Assembly: GCA_023260935.1 (NCBI GenBank)
Contig: JALQTL010000307.1
Coordinates: forward strand, 1-8,735
Source of the DNA: Paracoccaceae bacterium
Lineage (GTDB): Bacteria > Pseudomonadota > Alphaproteobacteria > Rhodobacterales > Rhodobacteraceae
Direction of reading: 5' to 3'
DNA: 8,735 bases
The position numbers and the translations under genes are program-made. Shown here one piece after another: positions 7,979 through 8,735 of this stretch. Numbering within the stretch: the stretch's first letter is position 1; each line of letters starts with the position of its first letter. The notes beneath the pieces were generated by a model that was not told where the DNA came from, searched no databases, and worked only from the letters and a program-made list of their open reading frames with translations.

Positions 7979-7988
7979 CCCCCCCCCC
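7979..7988. repeat. Homopolymer run of ten Cs
   Basis: Ten consecutive Cs (G10 on the minus strand, the transcribed sense here) begin 9 bases beyond the stop of the small membrane-protein gene and about 90 bp before the cytochrome start codon. It is the longest mononucleotide run I noticed. Such tracts can slip during replication and are also prone to sequencing error. It is in non-coding DNA, so a length change could affect transcription but not a reading frame. Confidence 0.85.
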
Positions 7989-7997
7989 GCTCGCCCG

Positions 7998-8171
7998 TCA
8001 GGGCTGCGGGCGGATCCGCTCTGGCGTCAGGGCATCGGGCCAGCCCCAGATCGCCTCGAACCCGAAGATGACAAGACAGATGCCGATTACCGCCAGCACC
8101 AGCCTGACCCGCTGCGGCGAAGGTGGATGGCGCAGCCAGCGCGCCATCCGCAGCAGCCAAGTGGTTGTCAT
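7998..8171 (-). CDS. Small single-pass membrane protein, function unknown
   Basis: A 57-residue protein. Residues 1-23 are rich in Arg and Trp (LLRMARWLRHPPSPQR), one hydrophobic helix covers about 24-41 (LVLAVIGICLVIFGFEAIW), and the tail ends TPERIRPQP. The basic N-terminus suggests that end stays in the cytoplasm. The frame is open upstream into hpt, but MTTTWLL at 8171 is the first methionine after the hpt stop, only 7 bp away, so reinitiation after hpt is likely. The nearest purine-rich site (AAGGGG, 8184-8189) is 12 nt from the ATG, longer than ideal. The sequence resembles short hypothetical proteins I associate with Rhodobacterales genomes, but I cannot name a family. The clear membrane helix and operon position argue that it is a real gene. 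Confidence 0.72.
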   Translation of the reverse strand: MTTTWLLRMARWLRHPPSPQRVRLVLAVIGICLVIFGFEAIWGWPDALTPERIRPQP

Positions 8172-8181
8172 GTGGTTGTCA
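8161..8181. repeat. Tandem 11-bp direct repeat spanning the hpt stop and the next start codon
   Basis: GTGGTTGTCA occurs at 8161-8170 and again at 8172-8181 with a single T between, i.e. almost two copies of an 11-bp unit. On the coding (minus) strand the first copy begins with the TGA of hpt, and the second copy begins within the ATG of the small membrane-protein gene. It looks like a local duplication that could have created or moved the start. The repeat is seen directly; its history is inference. Confidence 0.75.
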
Positions 8182-8730
8182 CGCCCCTTCCCCGTCGGTG
8201 AAGCGGACCTTGCCGATATAGGGCAGGTTGCGGTTGCGCTGCGCGAAATCGATCCCGTAGCCCACGACGAATTCGTCGGGAATTTCAAACCCTGTCCAGT
8301 CCGCCTTTACCGGCACCTCGCGCCGCGACGGCTTGTCCAGCAGCGCGCAGACCTTCAGCCGGGCGGGTTCGCGTGCCTGTAGCAGGCGGATCACATGGGT
8401 CAGCGTGAAGCCGGTGTCGACGATATCTTCCACCACCAGCACGTCGCGCCCCGCGATTTCGCCCCGCAGATCCTTCAGGATGCGCACCTCGCGGCTGGAA
8501 TGCAGCGCATCGCCATAGCTGGAGGCCTCAAGAAAATCGACCTCCACCGGCAGGTCGATTTCGCGCACCAGATCGGCGATGAAGACGAAAGACCCGCGCA
8601 GCAGCCCCACCACAACCAGCTTGTCGGTGCCGCTGAAATGGCGGGTAATGTCGCGCGCCAGATCCTCGACCCGCGCGGCAATCGCCTTGGCGCTGATCAT
8701 CTGGTCGATCACATATGGTCGTTGCGGCAT
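8179..8730 (-). CDS. hpt: Hypoxanthine phosphoribosyltransferase
   Basis: Cytoplasmic purine-salvage enzyme that joins hypoxanthine (and often guanine) to PRPP to give IMP or GMP; 183 residues, the usual length. Motifs are VVGLLRGSFVF (40-50, including the LRGS pyrophosphate loop), LEASSYG (67-73, flexible loop), the PRPP-binding signature VVEDIVDTGFT (99-109), LLDKPSRR (130-137) and the purine-binding end PDEFVVGYGIDFAQRNRNLP (151-170). The start is ATG 8730. A second methionine at residue 11 is possible, but the PYVID segment before it is typical of relatives. Only 5 bases remain upstream in the window, so promoter and ribosome site cannot be judged. It is followed after 7 bp by the small membrane-protein gene. 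Confidence 0.95.
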   Translation of the reverse strand: MPQRPYVIDQMISAKAIAARVEDLARDITRHFSGTDKLVVVGLLRGSFVFIADLVREIDLPVEVDFLEASSYGDALHSSREVRILKDLRGEIAGRDVLVVEDIVDTGFTLTHVIRLLQAREPARLKVCALLDKPSRREVPVKADWTGFEIPDEFVVGYGIDFAQRNRNLPYIGKVRFTDGEGA

Positions 8731-8735
8731 GGCGC

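Noticed and set aside
7969..7979. CTGCGTCGCAG inverted repeat beside the C10 tract
   Set aside because: Only three base pairs remain after leaving room for a loop, and there is no T-run, so it is not a credible terminator.

Overview
The window is GC-rich, gene-dense chromosomal DNA from an alphaproteobacterium, very probably of the Rhodobacter/Paracoccus group (Rhodobacterales). The reasons are the gene order dusB(nifR3)-ntrB-ntrC-ntrY, an NtrC that lacks the sigma54-contacting GAFTGA loop (a known trait of Rhodobacter NtrC), a fused ispDF gene, and protein sequences that read like that group. I see no insertion sequence, prophage, CRISPR array, tRNA or rRNA, and no gene-free stretch longer than about 180 bases.

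Left half (1-4624, all minus strand): a nitrogen-regulation cluster. It is transcribed from dusB (tRNA-dihydrouridine synthase, TTG start) through ntrB (sensor kinase) and ntrC (response regulator), with stop/start overlaps of 4 bp and 1 bp. After a 98-bp gap with a strong inverted repeat comes ntrY (membrane sensor kinase). ntrY also seems to start at a non-ATG codon and runs off the left edge before its catalytic domains.

Centre (4625-4804): the divergent control region between dusB and ispDF. It contains a perfect 10-3-10 inverted repeat whose core, TGCACA-N5-TGTGCA, closely resembles the general NtrC box TGCACC-N5-GGTGCA. This is the best regulatory signal in the window. It suggests that NtrC controls its own operon and may also affect the divergent isoprenoid operon.

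Right of centre (4805-6887, plus strand): three genes coupled through ATGA overlaps. They are ispDF (two steps of the MEP isoprenoid pathway in one protein), pgpA (phosphatidylglycerophosphatase A) and a stand-alone CinA C-terminal domain (PncC-type NMN amidohydrolase).

Right end (6998-8730, minus strand): hpt (hypoxanthine phosphoribosyltransferase), then a 57-residue single-pass membrane protein 7 bp downstream, a run of ten Cs, and a membrane-anchored diheme cytochrome c. It converges on the pncC end at 6888-6997.

The content is largely conserved housekeeping and regulatory DNA. I found no convincing new multi-gene system. The points worth following are the NtrC-like operator, the two non-ATG starts in the nitrogen cluster, a small insertion in DusB, and the repeat structures around the small membrane-protein gene.
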